The position numbers and the translations under genes are program-made. The notes below the pieces were generated by a model. The model saw only the letters and a program-made list of their open reading frames with translations, did not search any database and had not been told where the DNA came from. Below are positions 31,601-43,471 of a stretch of DNA of 64,000 bases, piece after piece. Within the stretch, counting starts at the first letter, position 1. Each line of letters begins with the position of its first letter. The DNA is from Tolypocladium sp. Sup5 PDA-1 (Eukaryota; Ascomycota; Sordariomycetes; Hypocreales; Ophiocordycipitaceae): assembly GCA_000750105.3 (NCBI GenBank), contig JPHH03000085.1, positions 32,054 to 96,053 of the forward strand, read 5' to 3'.

Positions 31601-31782
31601 CAGGCAGGACAGGTCATTCATTGATGGCACTTCGGGTAACTACAGCATAGTATATATCAACTTAACCAAATCATGTCAACTTTCAAATCACTGGAATTGA
31701 TTTGATTGAACGTAAGACTGGGCTGATTTGATTGATTTGATTGGGATGATTGATTGATTGAGTTGATCTGTGATGAGCGCTG
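28677..31782 (-). mobile_element. hAT-family DNA transposon with intact transposase
   Basis: About 3.1 kb inserted in the coding sequence of a Zn2Cys6 regulator. Boundaries are set by the CTTATAC duplication and by continuity of the host reading frame. Both ends are rich in TTGATTTGATTG words (28690-28745 and 31695-31765), likely subterminal transposase-binding repeats. Terminal inverted repeats are weak or unrecognised. The internal gene is a single long ORF with the BED finger and dimerisation domain in place. Confidence 0.85.
28814..31486 (-). CDS. hAT transposase (Restless/Tfo1-like), BED finger
   Basis: Uninterrupted 890-codon ORF. The BED-type finger begins NVWCCSRCD (about residues 132-140) with the His pair near residue 166. 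The catalytic RNase H-like core includes KIHISFDLWTSPNRLSIMAV and RCYGHILNLVARAFLFG (the conserved C-x-x-H-x-L-x-L motif), then VVLDNETRWNSTYMMIERAL (W-N-S-T-Y). The hAT dimerisation domain at the C-terminus reads IQWWRDHKHTFPALSSFALD, IPAMATDCERQFSLAKLTLT. A 48-nt intron-like segment (31001 to 30954: GTACGT, TACTGAC, CCTAG) is in frame and stop-free. Splicing it gives DHLRKFHRI, restoring H-x4-H zinc ligands and an 874-aa protein. The ATG at 31486 is the first in frame. It looks potentially active. Confidence 0.92.
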   Translation of the reverse strand: MTRLRAFATLRDASTSPSRHNINDEMSHLQTPSTPSSLSPEVSTPCPTSLFPSAFSRLSQPTTVAKQLEEAAVQDLPVNPTIEDLPKIVWKNRRFVQEASLARKGAKGRKSWIRSHGMFFIELNNQDQPIGNVWCCSRCDTKGRPEFFSVQATSSAADHLRKYVSAPGPTNPSTDSPRFHRITPTSQSSPSDDDSAIDTHSCAPPKRPRLDQSMIPKAKVKAIQELSVGFVIDSDVPFTIFEHKFLKELFYRFDHELALQIPWSSSSITRELQRIFESKIDVIRAELGTALTKIHISFDLWTSPNRLSIMAVFAHFIDKVGYQQSRLLALRRQFGTHNGENLAHTLFGIVQQWEIGGRVGTVMSDNLKANDTCLSYFFRQLDPSIKAADIKAHRMRCYGHILNLVARAFLFGKDADSFELESDINGMRGLAEQDLRHWRSKGPIGKLHNIVKFIRSSPQRSEYFKRIAHEQEYEGYRLSEESTAELEVVLDNETRWNSTYMMIERALRKQTDIRAFIFALEGEQDEAKRIPADDILSNEDWRVLGEVNEILKPLYFQTMRTQGWGKGDSHGRLWEVLVGMEYLLEHFEDWKGFYNEVTTKTIRETNLDDLEPIGLREFESRPTRARRRPARFDDEIYMVQQRSQTSRFTVAALPEHSRTEHDSLDKSPSHEISQKSSLPADHRAYIRASINNGWKKLDEYYNKLGESPLFAAAVILHPRFGISWLEATWVTEEQLAWVRDAKAGMKDYFARWYQTNQQNDKEQSKPASMGTGKKDDHYTQWINSRTKKAFATSGSVSELDKYLRLEPQDTQEPIQWWRDHKHTFPALSSFALDVFAIPAMATDCERQFSLAKLTLTSQRLAMGADTLERVHCLKNWVRHGGVKLGSWGGN

Positions 31783-31789
31783 CTTATAC
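31783..31789 (+). repeat. hAT target-site duplication, right copy
   Basis: CTTATAC, matching 28670-28676. Confidence 0.65.
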
Positions 31790-32682
31790 CTGATAGTCGA
31801 CAACGTAAGCCCAGTCGCGGCCCAGCAACCAGCCTTCCACAGCGAGTTGGGGCAGAATAGCCCGTGGCATTTCTCGATTTACAGCCAGACAGGACCCACG
31901 AGGAGCAACTCCCTCATGAATGCTATGAGCTGGGCGCTGGGCCATGGAGGGCCGCCGCAGACTCGAGTTGCATCCTTGCCCGAGAGTATGTATAGTGACC
32001 GTATGCCTGGTGGGTCACCCCCATACCGCGGGCTCGAGCAGGTCCTTTCGCCCCTGTACGAGCGAGAGACGAGACATTCCGCAGGGACAACCACAGACAT
32101 CGGTTTGGTGGAGCATCTGCTGGCATTGTACTTTTGCTGGGAGTAGCCTACTTTTGCGTCTCTTAGCAAGGGGCATTTCCTCCGGGATTTCCAGGACGGC
32201 CGGCACAGGTACTGCTCGTCGATACTCGTCAACGCCTTGCTTGCACTCGGCTGCCGCTTTTCTACCCAGCCCATGACCAGGGCCGACCCTAACGATCCAT
32301 ATTCCTCGGGCGACCACTTCTTCAGGGAGTCGAAGCGACTGCTTCACCAGGAGCCGGATCACCACTCCCTAACGACTATCCAAGCCTTGGGGATAATGTC
32401 AATTCGAGAAGCTGGCTGCGGTCGGGATGCAGAGAGTCGGTACTACGCGGGGCAAAGCATACGGTTGGCCTTTGAGATGGGCCTGCACTGTATCCACGAC
32501 GAGAGGGACCAGGATGAACTTGCCGTTCAGTCCGCAACCATCTGGGGCGCATTTGCGCTGGATCAGTAAGTGACGCCTGCGGATCACGGGGTTGACATAG
32601 GGCTGACAAATGATATTTATCTAGTGCGTGGTCACTGGCGACCGGCTCATTGCCGCAATGCTCCCGGTTCCCCCACTTGCAC
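31783..32682 (+). pseudogene. Zn2Cys6 transcription factor, 3' part (after hAT)
   Basis: Resumes as LYLIVDNVSPVAAQQPAFHS, in the frame left at 28676, and continues SPPYRGLEQVLSPLYE and VEHLLALYFCWE. An in-frame TAG at 32144 follows directly. Beyond it the frame reads PTFASLSKGHFLRDFQDGRH, YCSSILVNALLALGCRFS, HHSLTTIQALGIMSIREAGC, YYAGQSIRLAFEMGLH and ATIWGAFALD. This is the middle homology region of fungal regulators. An intron (32566-32624, GTAAGT ... CTAG) leads to AWSLATGSLPQCSRFPHL, after which similarity fades. The TAG and the loss of the C-terminus show decay beyond the insertion. Confidence 0.85.
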
Positions 32683-34583
32683 TTTGCGGCAAGGTGCCAC
32701 CATTACTTGCAAATTGGCGAAGTAGTAGGCGACTCTCGATTATCGCCTCTTGTCCCGATCAGAACCCACTTAGATAGCATGGTTTGTGAATTATTGGTCT
32801 CATCGTCGTGGGCAGCCCTGCGCTCGATTAGTGTTGGAAGTAAGGGAAGACTCGACGGTATGTTGCACATGCCCTGAGGATTTTGGAGGTGAGAACGAGC
32901 GAAGCGTGTCGTCGGCTGAGCCGCAAAGTCACGCGATATGCTGGATGGCTAAATTTTGATCTGTCGCGACACCGTACTGCCCCCCGTCTTTCTGCTTCCA
33001 GGTTGAAGAAGTGACGGCGGCACTCTCCGCGTTCCGTGCTTTCATTGCGGCGCCGATCTCTTGGACACAAAGTCTTGGACAAAGTCGGTGTAAAGACATG
33101 TTGAATGATGCACATCGAGTGGTGAGGAGTGTTTTCAGCTGCGAGGCATATTGGATGGTCTTTGTCTCAACAGCCAATTAAAAACGTAATGGCCTTCTGA
33201 TGGAAGGGTGTATGGCCCGCACGAATTGGGAGATGGCAGTTTGGCGACAAGAAGTTGAGCAGATGTCATGTTGTGAACAAGCAGTCGCACAGTGTGGACC
33301 ACCCAGTTGGTACAAAGATAGAGTAATCTACTACCGGAACTGCTCACGCCTTACATGCCCTTCTGATTTTGGCGTTCGCCCAGAAGTAGCGTAGTTTCTC
33401 TTCCAGCAGCGTCTCGAACTGCGAACCCTTTGGCGACATGCCGCTACCGGCTATAACTAGAATCGGACCCGTCAAACTTGGACCACATCCAGCCGGCCGT
33501 CCATCTTCGCGACAACAGACACAAGGCGACAAGTCCGAATCGAGATTGGCCACGGACGCCGAAGGTTCTTCCACTGCTCAAGTATTCAACATGGAAGAGT
33601 GGTTTCACGCCTCGCGATATCAGCAGAAGTCCTTCACAGACAAGTGGCTCATGCGCACTGGAGGGAAGGCATGATGGCGATACCAGGCGACATGCGGTCA
33701 GATGGCCCGCACCTTTCGTTCTGCAGACATTTGGCACTAGCAGATTGTTCAACGTCAACCAGGAACCAGAGATTGCCTCGTAGCTGGCAATGGGCGCTCT
33801 GCTATGCCCTGGAGCAGCGGCCGACCGTTTGTCGACAAGGTCTCCACGCCTCGGGGCGCGGACGTCGAACCAGTCCCGACAATCGTAAAGAGGACAAATT
33901 ATTGTACAGACGCCAACATGTGCCACTCCTTCACACGGAGAAGTTCAAAGCGTCAAAGCCTCGTTCTGCCCTGAGACCCCACGACTGCAACTAACGATGG
34001 CCAGTTGGTTCACTGTCCATTTGCCTACTACTGGCCAACTCCAATGTACACGGATTGCCAGACTCCTGCTCCATAAGACGGCAAGTACTATACATACGGT
34101 ATTGAACATGGCCGGGAAAACGACCGAAAAAGTCTGCTAGACCATTATTGGACCATCGGCCCTGGCCAGATTGTCGAAGCCGAGATTCCGTCTTAGTGGG
34201 TCTGCGCGGTCGCTGTTGGACCACGCACCATCCGGCCGCCGGAGCACCTAAGAAAGTTGACATATGGAAAAATAAATGAGCGGTTCAGGAACGCAAAGGC
34301 CAGAAATGGATGGGCCAGGGCTAATGACTTGCAAATTTTGTCACAGCTGGACGATAGAGCCACGCCTCCCTACTGTGGACTTGTTGAACAGCGCTGCTGT
34401 CATATGGACCCCATCAGGCCGCCCGAATCAAGAAAGAGATCAGATCAAAGCAGACAAGCCGGTGAAAGAAGGAGTGGAATGCTGTCTTCCGGCTGGCCTT
34501 GTGCCTGGCCACCATTTTGTGTCACCTCGTCCTGATCTGTCGCCTCGAGGCGGTAGAGCAGCCTAGCATGGGTCATCCGCACG
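32683..34583. other. no recognisable gene
   Basis: Probably decayed 3' sequence of the regulator gene followed by unassigned DNA. Open frames of 60-160 codons overlap on both strands and none shows a motif. Confidence 0.35.
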
Positions 34584-35344
34584 GCATCAACAAATAGATA
34601 GTACTGTATCCCTGGTAGCATCCAGTGTCAATGAACGAACAACATAGATCGTCAAATTCTGCACAAGACACTAAATGACAACAGATAGCGTTTACAAACG
34701 GCAGCGTAGCCACCCACAGCGCACGACCTCCCCGCCGAATGAAGAAACGGACAGCGACTCTAGCAAGAACAGGCTATGAAGTTGTGTCCAGAATCGTCAT
34801 CCATAGAAGCCAGCAAGCGTTCTGTGGCACTATGTAGGCACACACACGTAGACTTTACAAGAACTGTTGCCCTGCGCAATGTGGCAGTTTCGGGCTGATA
34901 CTTGCCGCCGTCATCTTGTTGGCTTACCCCCACCGACAGTTTTGCATCCCTTTAGAGTCAGAAAATAGATAGTAGCCTTGGTAGCACTAAAGTCAACAAA
35001 CGAATAAGTAGGCAGTTACACTCTGCGAAAGTCGCCAAGTGGACACCCGGTATTTACAAAGCAGTGTAGCCACAAAGGCCACAGCCTCCCACAGCCTCCC
35101 CACAAACTCTAGAAACGGACAGTGACTCTGGGTAAGATAGATGTCGAAGCCTTGGCCAGAATCGCTTCATCCATAAAGCCACCAAGCGTTCTGTGGCACA
35201 AGCGACCGTGGCACAAGCGACCAAGCAGGTTCAGGACTATGGAGGCAGACCCACGTAGACACTTGTGGGCGCAGTTACCTGCACGGTCCTGCGTCAAGAC
35301 GATCAAGTTGTCGGCAACTGTCCACCTCATGAAACCTCAGGGCC
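34584..35344 (+). repeat. 762-bp dispersed repeat, copy 2
   Basis: Same orientation and extent as 5469-6230, with scattered substitutions and small gaps. The shared 5' edge is GCATCAACAAATAGA and the 3' edge CTCAGGGCC. Flanking sequences on both sides differ, so the edges mark the real unit. Confidence 0.85.
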
Positions 35345-35737
35345 CATCACAGGGCTCTGTCGTATCCAATATCTTGACCCCATTCCCCTTCTTCCAAAAG
35401 GAAATTCCCTAAGGAACTACACAAGTCCTACTTCGTTATGAACTGGATAGAGCTGAGAAGGCCTCCCGCACATAATGAGTTGCAGTTTTGACGTATATAG
35501 TGATCCAGTGACGCGCTGCTGTCAGCAATCTGAGCCTCGTCGCCACAGATCCCAACGAACGTCATTAGTCCTCTGTTAGTGAAATAAAAGCGAACGGTGT
35601 ACCAATCTCTTAGCCTGGCGACCTCTCGGTATCGAAGAGTGTGAGAAGTGAGCGCCAGAAGGGGGCAACGGGTCAGCGGCCGCAAGGGCCGAGATCTTGT
35701 CTTGCAGTTCTAGCATTTCGGAATGGACTAGACTCAC
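35345..35737. other. junction between the repeat and Cdc48 fragment
   Basis: Begins as the intron after the last recognised Cdc48 exon on the minus strand (donor GTGAGT at 35737) and continues into unassigned sequence. The next Cdc48 exon is missing. Confidence 0.4.
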
Positions 35738-36732
<995 letters not shown>

Positions 36733-37376
36733 GCCTCTGGATTCGGCGTTCCGGCCCTTCCCGAAGCGAGCTGATAACCTCACTTTGACTTGTCACGTTT
36801 TTGTCGTAGAATGGCCATGACGCCCAGGGAATAGCGATGGCATTATGTATCTCTGAAAGAATATCTCTGAAAGAACAAAAAGGCAAAGGCAAAGACGCCT
36901 CCTATACGATGGGCAAGAAAACGAGGAAATGTATGATTGCATGTGTGAAGGTTGCTGTTGATCGAATGAACTAAATGGAAGACAACACCTTGTACAACTG
37001 TCTACAAACAACGGAGCCCGACATCTCCTTTCAATTTTCTCATTCTGTGACCTGTCCCTAGGGCTGCAGCACGGCCCCAATAAAGCAGCAATAACTATCC
37101 CAGGCCAGATAGACGGGCTAGCGAGGACAGTAGTGATGTTCTCGCCCCTATATGGCACACCGGTCGTCATAGAAACGGGGCATTGCAATACAGCCGGCAA
37201 TACAGAACGCATTGCCGACAATGTGATTGTTCGTGTCGTTGCAGTAGTAGAGGACCTGAAGAAGCTGGTTGGTCGTCAGAGGTGGAATCGGACCGGTTTG
37301 GTTCGCCGCGGTGGTCAACTCGGCATTATTATATCCTTTTAATCAGGAGTCAGACCCTAGTTCAGATGGAGTGAGA
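36733..37376. other. no gene seen
   Basis: Short ORFs only. Nothing supports a gene between the Cdc48 fragment and the ice-binding protein. Confidence 0.4.
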
Positions 37377-38150
37377 TTAATCACAGGGACGGGGAAAATT
37401 ACCCTGAGCAGCGACTAGACTATAGCCACATTTATACTGCTTATAGCTGCAGGTAGGAGTCGTTGTAGTGGGACAGGCAAGCCCAAGCCCGGCTTGAACG
37501 TCATTCGTATCCAAAGTCACAGCACCGTTACGGGCGTAAAGACCTCCATCGAAGCTCGAACCAGTGGTCGCGGTAATGGACGTGAGGGCCAGGATATTGC
37601 CGACAAACGTAGTACCGGTTCCGATAGTAGCTGAACTCCCAACCTGCCAAAATACGTTGCAGGGCGAGCCGCCGTTGGTTAGGAGCACCGAAGCAGCGGA
37701 TGCTGTGGTTAAAGTTGAGCCTATCTGGAAGACCCAGATATTGCTCGAGTCGCCTTGCCCATCTAGGACGAGAGGGCCAGTAAGCTGAGCACTGGATGAG
37801 AAGGAATAGACACCTGCGACGAGTGTCTTGCCACCCAAGTCTTGGCCGGTTAGGTCAGTGTTTGGCGGTAGCCCAGCCGCTGTAGTATAGGCAGTCGTTA
37901 TATCGGCTTGTGCTTGAAACGCTAGTATATCTGCCATATGGATTGCTCCGTTCATAATTATTCCAGGGGGAAACCCCGTTATGGCTGTACCAGGAGCGAC
38001 CCCAACGTTGCCATTAATTATCGAGGGACCGGTATTAGTTACTGTCGTGCCACCAAGCACCGCGAAAGAGAAAGCGGTCCCAAGATTCACCTGGGCATTG
38101 ATATTGCCAGCGAATGCAAGGGCCGATACGAGGAAGGGTAAATACAGCAT
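37377..38150 (-). CDS. ice-binding protein (DUF3494 family), secreted
   Basis: Single ORF of 257 codons. A signal peptide covers residues 1-19 (LPFLVSALAFAGNINAQ, cleavage near AQ|VN). The mature part matches the DUF3494 ice-binding fold: LGTAFSFAVLGGTTVTNTGP, INGNVGVAPGTAITGFPPG, QAQADITTAYTTAAGLP, DLGGKTLVAGVYSFSSSAQL, SSNIWVFQIGSTLTTASAAS, CNVFWQVGSSATIGTGTTFV. This is the usual order for the discontinuous beta-solenoid with its long helix. Family members bind ice and inhibit recrystallisation outside the cell, and are often spread by horizontal transfer. The last 20 residues are Cys-containing and unusual. A GT in the GGGTAATTT near the end could be an intron donor leading to a different C-terminus. 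Confidence 0.92.
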   Translation of the reverse strand: MLYLPFLVSALAFAGNINAQVNLGTAFSFAVLGGTTVTNTGPSIINGNVGVAPGTAITGFPPGIIMNGAIHMADILAFQAQADITTAYTTAAGLPPNTDLTGQDLGGKTLVAGVYSFSSSAQLTGPLVLDGQGDSSNIWVFQIGSTLTTASAASVLLTNGGSPCNVFWQVGSSATIGTGTTFVGNILALTSITATTGSSFDGGLYARNGAVTLDTNDVQAGLGLACPTTTTPTCSYKQYKCGYSLVAAQGNFPRPCD

Positions 38151-39802
38151 CGTGGCAAGGGTAGGGGTTCATGAACGAGTGCGGTGATGATGAATGGGTG
38201 AGAAAAGATAGGGAGGCGGGACTAAAGAAGGAGAGGCGATGGGGATTGAGAAGGCATTCAAGTGGGTACTTGTAAGGGTCTTGCACACGGTATCCGTATA
38301 CACAAGTTGAATCCTCCTCATGTTGACTCGATACCTTCGTGTACATACGGACTACTTGGTCAGGCATGTGGGTATAGCAGTATGTGAAACACTCTGTGGG
38401 AGGAGGCTGGTCGAATGAACGCTACTCTTGCGCATTCCTACCTAAACAACGGGATAGCGGCGTATTTCATAATAGAGTGGGCCGAGGGAATGTTGATGAG
38501 CGACCTGTTGCGTGACAGTTTGAACTCCCCACGTAGCAACAGTCTTCAATGAAGAGGCGACAAATCACATCGTGCCTGGCGAGTTTGTGGATGGGGGTCT
38601 GTCTTATTCAGGGGATCTTTCCTTAGACCCTTCTCCAACCCGTATCTTCCCAGTGGTAGGCTTTGTCGTGCGGTGTTAAGCAAATGGGTGTGTAGTGGGC
38701 GGCTATCTAGCCTTGTACTTTGTGTATTCAGAAAGGCGGCCAGCGTACGTCCTTTGCCCCGAAAGGGATATAGCCACGTAGCCTTACTAGATGCCGATCA
38801 ATTTAGCATCCATCGCCCTCCCGTCCCACGGGCCGTGCCGCCCCATAGGCCTGGCCTCGGCCGCAACGGCGGGTGCGTTGGCAAGACGTCTCCCGCTATT
38901 GCCCTCACCGACATCTCGCCCTCGAGTTTCAACTACCGCCCATGCGATGCACCGCCCACCGACTCCCTCCCGCACCCTGGCACCAGGTTTTCGCGGTCGT
39001 TATGTAAATGAGACCTTCTGGCTTCGACTGAGGCATGTACCTTAGGTAAGGGAGAGAAATGTGCCCAAACTGACGCAACCGAGCGCGTTACCGCGCATTG
39101 CTTTCCCTCAAGCCCCGTGTAAATCGGCTGTGCCTCAGGGCCGTGTGCCAGCAACCTCGGCACAGAGCCCCAGCGAATGCACAGCGCGGAAGAAAAGCCA
39201 AAAGCAAGCAACATGAGGCATATTGAAATTTTCCCTCGGCATCCATTGCTTTCCGCCGTCTCCCGCCGTCTCCCCAAGCTGGCAGGTGAGGGAAGCAGTC
39301 GTGATGCCGACCGCTCTGCGTCCGAGAAAAAGAACGGCGATGCAGAGGTGTTAACCCAACCTAGGACAGAGAACAGGTTTGATCGTAGAGCCAGCCAGGG
39401 TTCGGCTGATCAACACCGGCAAAGATTGGTACTCCTGGTCGCATCAACCTGAGGCAGCGCACCTATTCTCCAAAAACCTGAGTGATCATAGACTGACTCC
39501 GTACCAAGAGCTCTGCTCCGGAGAAGGTATGAGATTTGAGGAAATCGCGTCCCAGGAGACTCAAGGAAGGTTGTTTCCAACCCAAGATTCCATTTCTGAC
39601 AATTCGGTTAGGTCAATTTTTCCATACAAACCGTTTTCCTCAGTTGCCTTGACTGGCACGTCGGCAACATTGTTGGGCCGGGTAGAAACTGATCCAGGGA
39701 GCCCATCTTGGGCATCTCGGTTGGATCCGGACGCTGCACGAAATCCATATCACTCAAGTCCATCTTTCTCGCCTTCAATATGGGAGTCACATCAAGAAAC
39801 CT
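38151..39802. other. no supported gene
   Basis: Upstream region of the ice-binding gene and unassigned DNA. ORFs near 38673-39045 and 39177-39849 overlap in several frames without motifs. Confidence 0.35.
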
Positions 39803-40159
39803 TTATATCATGGCCTCAGCATTTGCATTATAGTATAGGGAAACCCTAAAGCTACAGGGGTAAAACTTACACCGAGGCCGGCGGAAGGAAAGCCACACAC
39901 TGTAGCGCTTCCAGCGTTGGTGATTCAGGTCACTCGAATATCTCAGCCTGAGCGCCGCCATCCATTCACATCCGTCTTTATTGCGGTACTGCAGCGCATC
40001 GGATAGATGCGGCGCCCGGATGGATGTCCGGTTGGTCGTCGTTATAATCCCCGAACTGACGCCGGCAACCGTAGAGACTGTTTCTGCATTAGCCAGCTTA
40101 GTAATAAGTGCCAAGGTTATCACATACGTAAAAAATTCGCAATGATTCTTGCTGCCCAC
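39803..40159 (-). CDS. possible secreted-protein exon, uncertain
   Basis: The N-terminus FFTYVITLALITKLANA looks like a signal peptide with cleavage before ETVSTVAG. A GTAAGT donor near 39866 suggests an exon end. Against it, a TATAAATAG box lies only about 26 bases before the ATG. Also, TATTACTAAGCTGGCTAATGCAG could instead be an intron 3' end joining an upstream Cys-rich exon (around 40380-40470, KCVGGYCDC). Unresolved. Confidence 0.2.
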   Translation of the reverse strand: MGSKNHCEFFTYVITLALITKLANAETVSTVAGVSSGIITTTNRTSIRAPHLSDALQYRNKDGCEWMAALRLRYSSDLNHQRWKRYSVWLSFRRPRCKFYPCSFRVSLYYNANAEAMI

Positions 40160-41280
40160 TTTCAGGGAGCGAACACGCCGGAAGCTATTTATATTAGCAT
40201 GACAATTAGCAAGCTTTTGAGTATTAGCATAGGCCTACAAAGGAGGGAAGAGACTATTGCAATGTCCATCGGTGGAGACGGTTTTAGCATGTCCCCCGTA
40301 CTGCGGCTCAGTATATATAATAGTCTATATTTTTCGTGGCGGTTAACTAATGAATCTTGACAACAATGAGTGAACTTACGCCATTGTTTTGGGCAGCCGC
40401 GAAGGCCGTAAGTCGTACAATCACAATATCCACCCACACATTTTATCAGCTCCTGCACAAGGACCCTGCCAAGTCGATATGTTCTGGACCTCTCTATGGT
40501 ACTGCATGTATGAATGTAGTACATGCGGGGCAACGGGGTTACCTGCGTCAGCCCGTGCCGTTATATTCTGCATCATCTCCGTCATCACTAGCCTTGCCAT
40601 CAGCGATCAAGCGTTCGACGCCCCTAGCTTGACGAGTGCCTCGCGTGACTTTCAACTCAGGAACCGTGGGCCGGACAAGTGCCAACAACTTCGGTGAAAA
40701 CAGGAGTGGCTGAAACGGCCCATTTTCCGCAGATTCGAGGGCTCAACAACGTCCAGGGAAATCAAGGACGCGGATTGGCAGTGCAAAGACTTGGGACCAA
40801 ACGCTCCGGAACCATGTCTGGATTTTGGCCGCTGAGGAGATAGAGGACTCGATACTACCGGACTAGTTCAAGCGCTTTCTACTACCCGCCGTGGCTTGGG
40901 TCTAGACCTATGTGATGGCTAGACCCTCGAGACAGCACAGTTACGAAAACAGGAAAGATCAGTGCCCCCGCCCTTTCGAGTGGGGCAGTGCTACTTGGAT
41001 TGGATGCCGGATGTTGCCGACTTGGTCCATACAGGCCTAGACTGGCCGTTGCGGTTCCCCAGCCGCGCCTAAACTACGACATTGCATCATAGTATCAGGG
41101 CCTACGGACTAGATTGACCACTTTTCAGTCCATAATCTGAAAGCTCATGCACCTGACTACCAAGGTGTCCGATGAAGTTGGGATTTCTGTGCTGAAGAAT
41201 GGGAGCTCCCTCTTATTTCTATCGCATCAGACAGCGTCACAATTACGTTCGACAATCATCTTGCCCAGCTTACGCCGCTA
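40160..41280. other. AT-rich, no supported gene
   Basis: Locally AT-rich at 40100-40350. A minus-strand frame with CVGGYCDCTTYGLRGCPKQW followed by a GTAAGT donor (near 40378) may be a fragment of a Cys-rich protein gene. Confidence 0.3.
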
Positions 41281-41784
41281 ATGAGACACGTCTGCATAGC
41301 AAATATAACACCATCAGACTTCCCAGCCCAGATGTCTGCCACGGACAACGTTCTGAAGCCGGGAAATTTAGACGATAATGCCCCAGTGGGGCTCGAAGTG
41401 GAGACCCACAGGATTAACCTCGTTCTGGAGAGGTTGCGCGATATGGACCTGCAGACGCGGACGTTCGTAAGGCAGCAGCAAAACGCTATAGAGGCAAGCC
41501 ATATCGAATGGCAGTGCGACGAATCTTCGAGTGCAACGCGCACGGAATGTATAGCACGGCACAATGAAATCGCGGCCTGCACATATACCGACATCGTTGC
41601 GGCGAGCCTGGTCGAGGGTCTTTCCGAGGAGAGAATTGCGGGCAACTACCACCCACCGACCTATCGCTTCCAAGATGGCCCTCCGCATCTGGGCGAATCA
41701 CCAGTACAATGGGCGAACCTGAATACAGCGCGCGATCGCCTACAAAGCAACTCCGGTGTCCAGATTGCCGGCACTTCAAAATGA
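41281..41784 (+). CDS. hypothetical protein, weakly supported
   Basis: Open for 167 codons with even composition. The first ATG is at 41281, and MSATDNV at 41332 is an alternative start. The middle is helical and charged (INLVLERLRDMDLQTRTFVR). No membrane span, signal peptide or known motif. It could be real or a chance ORF. Confidence 0.25.
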   Translation: MRHVCIANITPSDFPAQMSATDNVLKPGNLDDNAPVGLEVETHRINLVLERLRDMDLQTRTFVRQQQNAIEASHIEWQCDESSSATRTECIARHNEIAACTYTDIVAASLVEGLSEERIAGNYHPPTYRFQDGPPHLGESPVQWANLNTARDRLQSNSGVQIAGTSK

Positions 41785-43471
41785 CAATCGCACAATACCG
41801 AGCCCAAGGCAACGGCTCGTATCTTACTCGTCCATATGACCAGAGCCACACGAAATGGCTGGACCAACTCCAAGGACGGCGGGGCATATGGCAGGCTTTA
41901 GTTTCAGAATTGAAGCGATGCGGCGTGAAGGAACAAAAGTAGCAGAAAGCCTTGACACATCTTGTTGCGGTCTCGCCTGGACCTGCACTCGTCACATTGG
42001 TTACGCGCATCCACCGAAGTCGCCAGAGACTCACATCCTGTTGGGAAGGCATCGACAGGAGGCATTGACTTCATCAATCTAACTCAGGAACTCTTACTGA
42101 GTCCAAGTCGCGCTTTGCCGAAGATATTACGAAGATGGATTGAATGTTTGGTATTCCTGGAAGCTCAGCGGGCCCTACTACAATGGGGCGAAGGCACGAA
42201 AGACGGCCCTGGAGGATTAGGAGAGAGAAATAGCAGGATTTTGACAATAACTGATAAAGTCCCCGAGTTTTGATATGTTATTCACTCCGAAGCGGAGCCT
42301 TGCGCTGTCTCTGGATTCCGCCACTTTACGCTTTTCCACGTTGAAATGCTCTTCCAGCGTTCATTCGGTGCGAATCATATTTTTAAATTGCGGCCAACCC
42401 TTTGAAACGCCCCTCGATCCTTCCGATTCCAAGCTTCGAAAGTTCTCTTCTGGGAGAAATGAGTGCGACGACTGGACTCTCCAAGGAACAAACCGTAGCC
42501 GAGATTTATCTTAGCAGAAAAGTCAGGGTGTCACTGAGCAAAGAGTTGAACGTCAGCATAGTGATAGAGCGTAGAACGTAACCAATGACCATGATCATGA
42601 TCGCGTTGAGGGCTGGCTAAGTATCAATGCTATGGACAGAAAACTGGGAGGCACTTATGTATTATGGTTTGCAATAGATCCTTGAAGACATGTTCATGAT
42701 CCTCTAGGGGGCAATGACCCATGCTGGATCATTGTTCCGACCTTCCTTCGAGAACCTGGTATGATCGGTCCTTCGTTCTGATCACCCTCGCGACCCATTC
42801 TAATGGGTCATGATCTGGGTCTTAACAATGACTCACAATGTCTCGAAAGGACTTGGCTACAGATCGAGCGACTAATGCACAGAAGCAGCTCAAGTGTCGA
42901 TGTGCCCTCGAACTCAATAGACCAGCGGAAGCTCCACCGGAGTAGGCTAGCTTGCTCAAGCCCAGAGCTCTGCTAATCGTCAGTCATTCCCTTACACTGG
43001 CCAGCGACATTCTCCGTCGTCTACATCATTGGAAATGTCGTGATTCGCATTTCCAATGTCGTACGTAAATATTGTCCATATACGGTGATGTACTTGTTTA
43101 CATCATCGGCTGAGCCTCCATTGGAACCATTGTGTATTGGTTGAGCTCGCGACCGAGAAATCGCCATTAGGATGACAGGACTTACCGACGGAGCTGTTCC
43201 CGTGGCCGCTTGACTCCCCGTTGCAGGCTCTCTTTCAACCACAATTTCCTATGAACAGAGCAATAGTCAGTACCTGGGCGCGACAACTTCCACAGGTGTG
43301 CTTGCCGTCGCGCTGGTGCTTCACGCCAGTGCACATGTTACAGATTATGAGCGTGTTAGGGTAGTTCTGACTTACGTTCGCTCTGCTGCGTTGGCAAGCG
43401 TCGCAGGCATTTGGTCTTAACCGTCCTCTCCATGGCGGCCCCGAACGATTGCCTATTAACTTGCTCGTCAT
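41785..43471. other. no confident gene; possible zinc-motif fragment on the minus strand
   Basis: Near 43300-43440 (minus) the frame reads RPNACDACQRSRAN, then a GTAAGT-like segment, then HTCGSCRAQ. The paired CxxC motifs could be a broken zinc-binding domain. The remainder is unassigned. Confidence 0.25.

Noticed and set aside
28677..31782. Clear terminal inverted repeats for the hAT element
   Set aside because: The ends set by the duplicated CTTATAC do not form an obvious inverted repeat by eye, so none is claimed.
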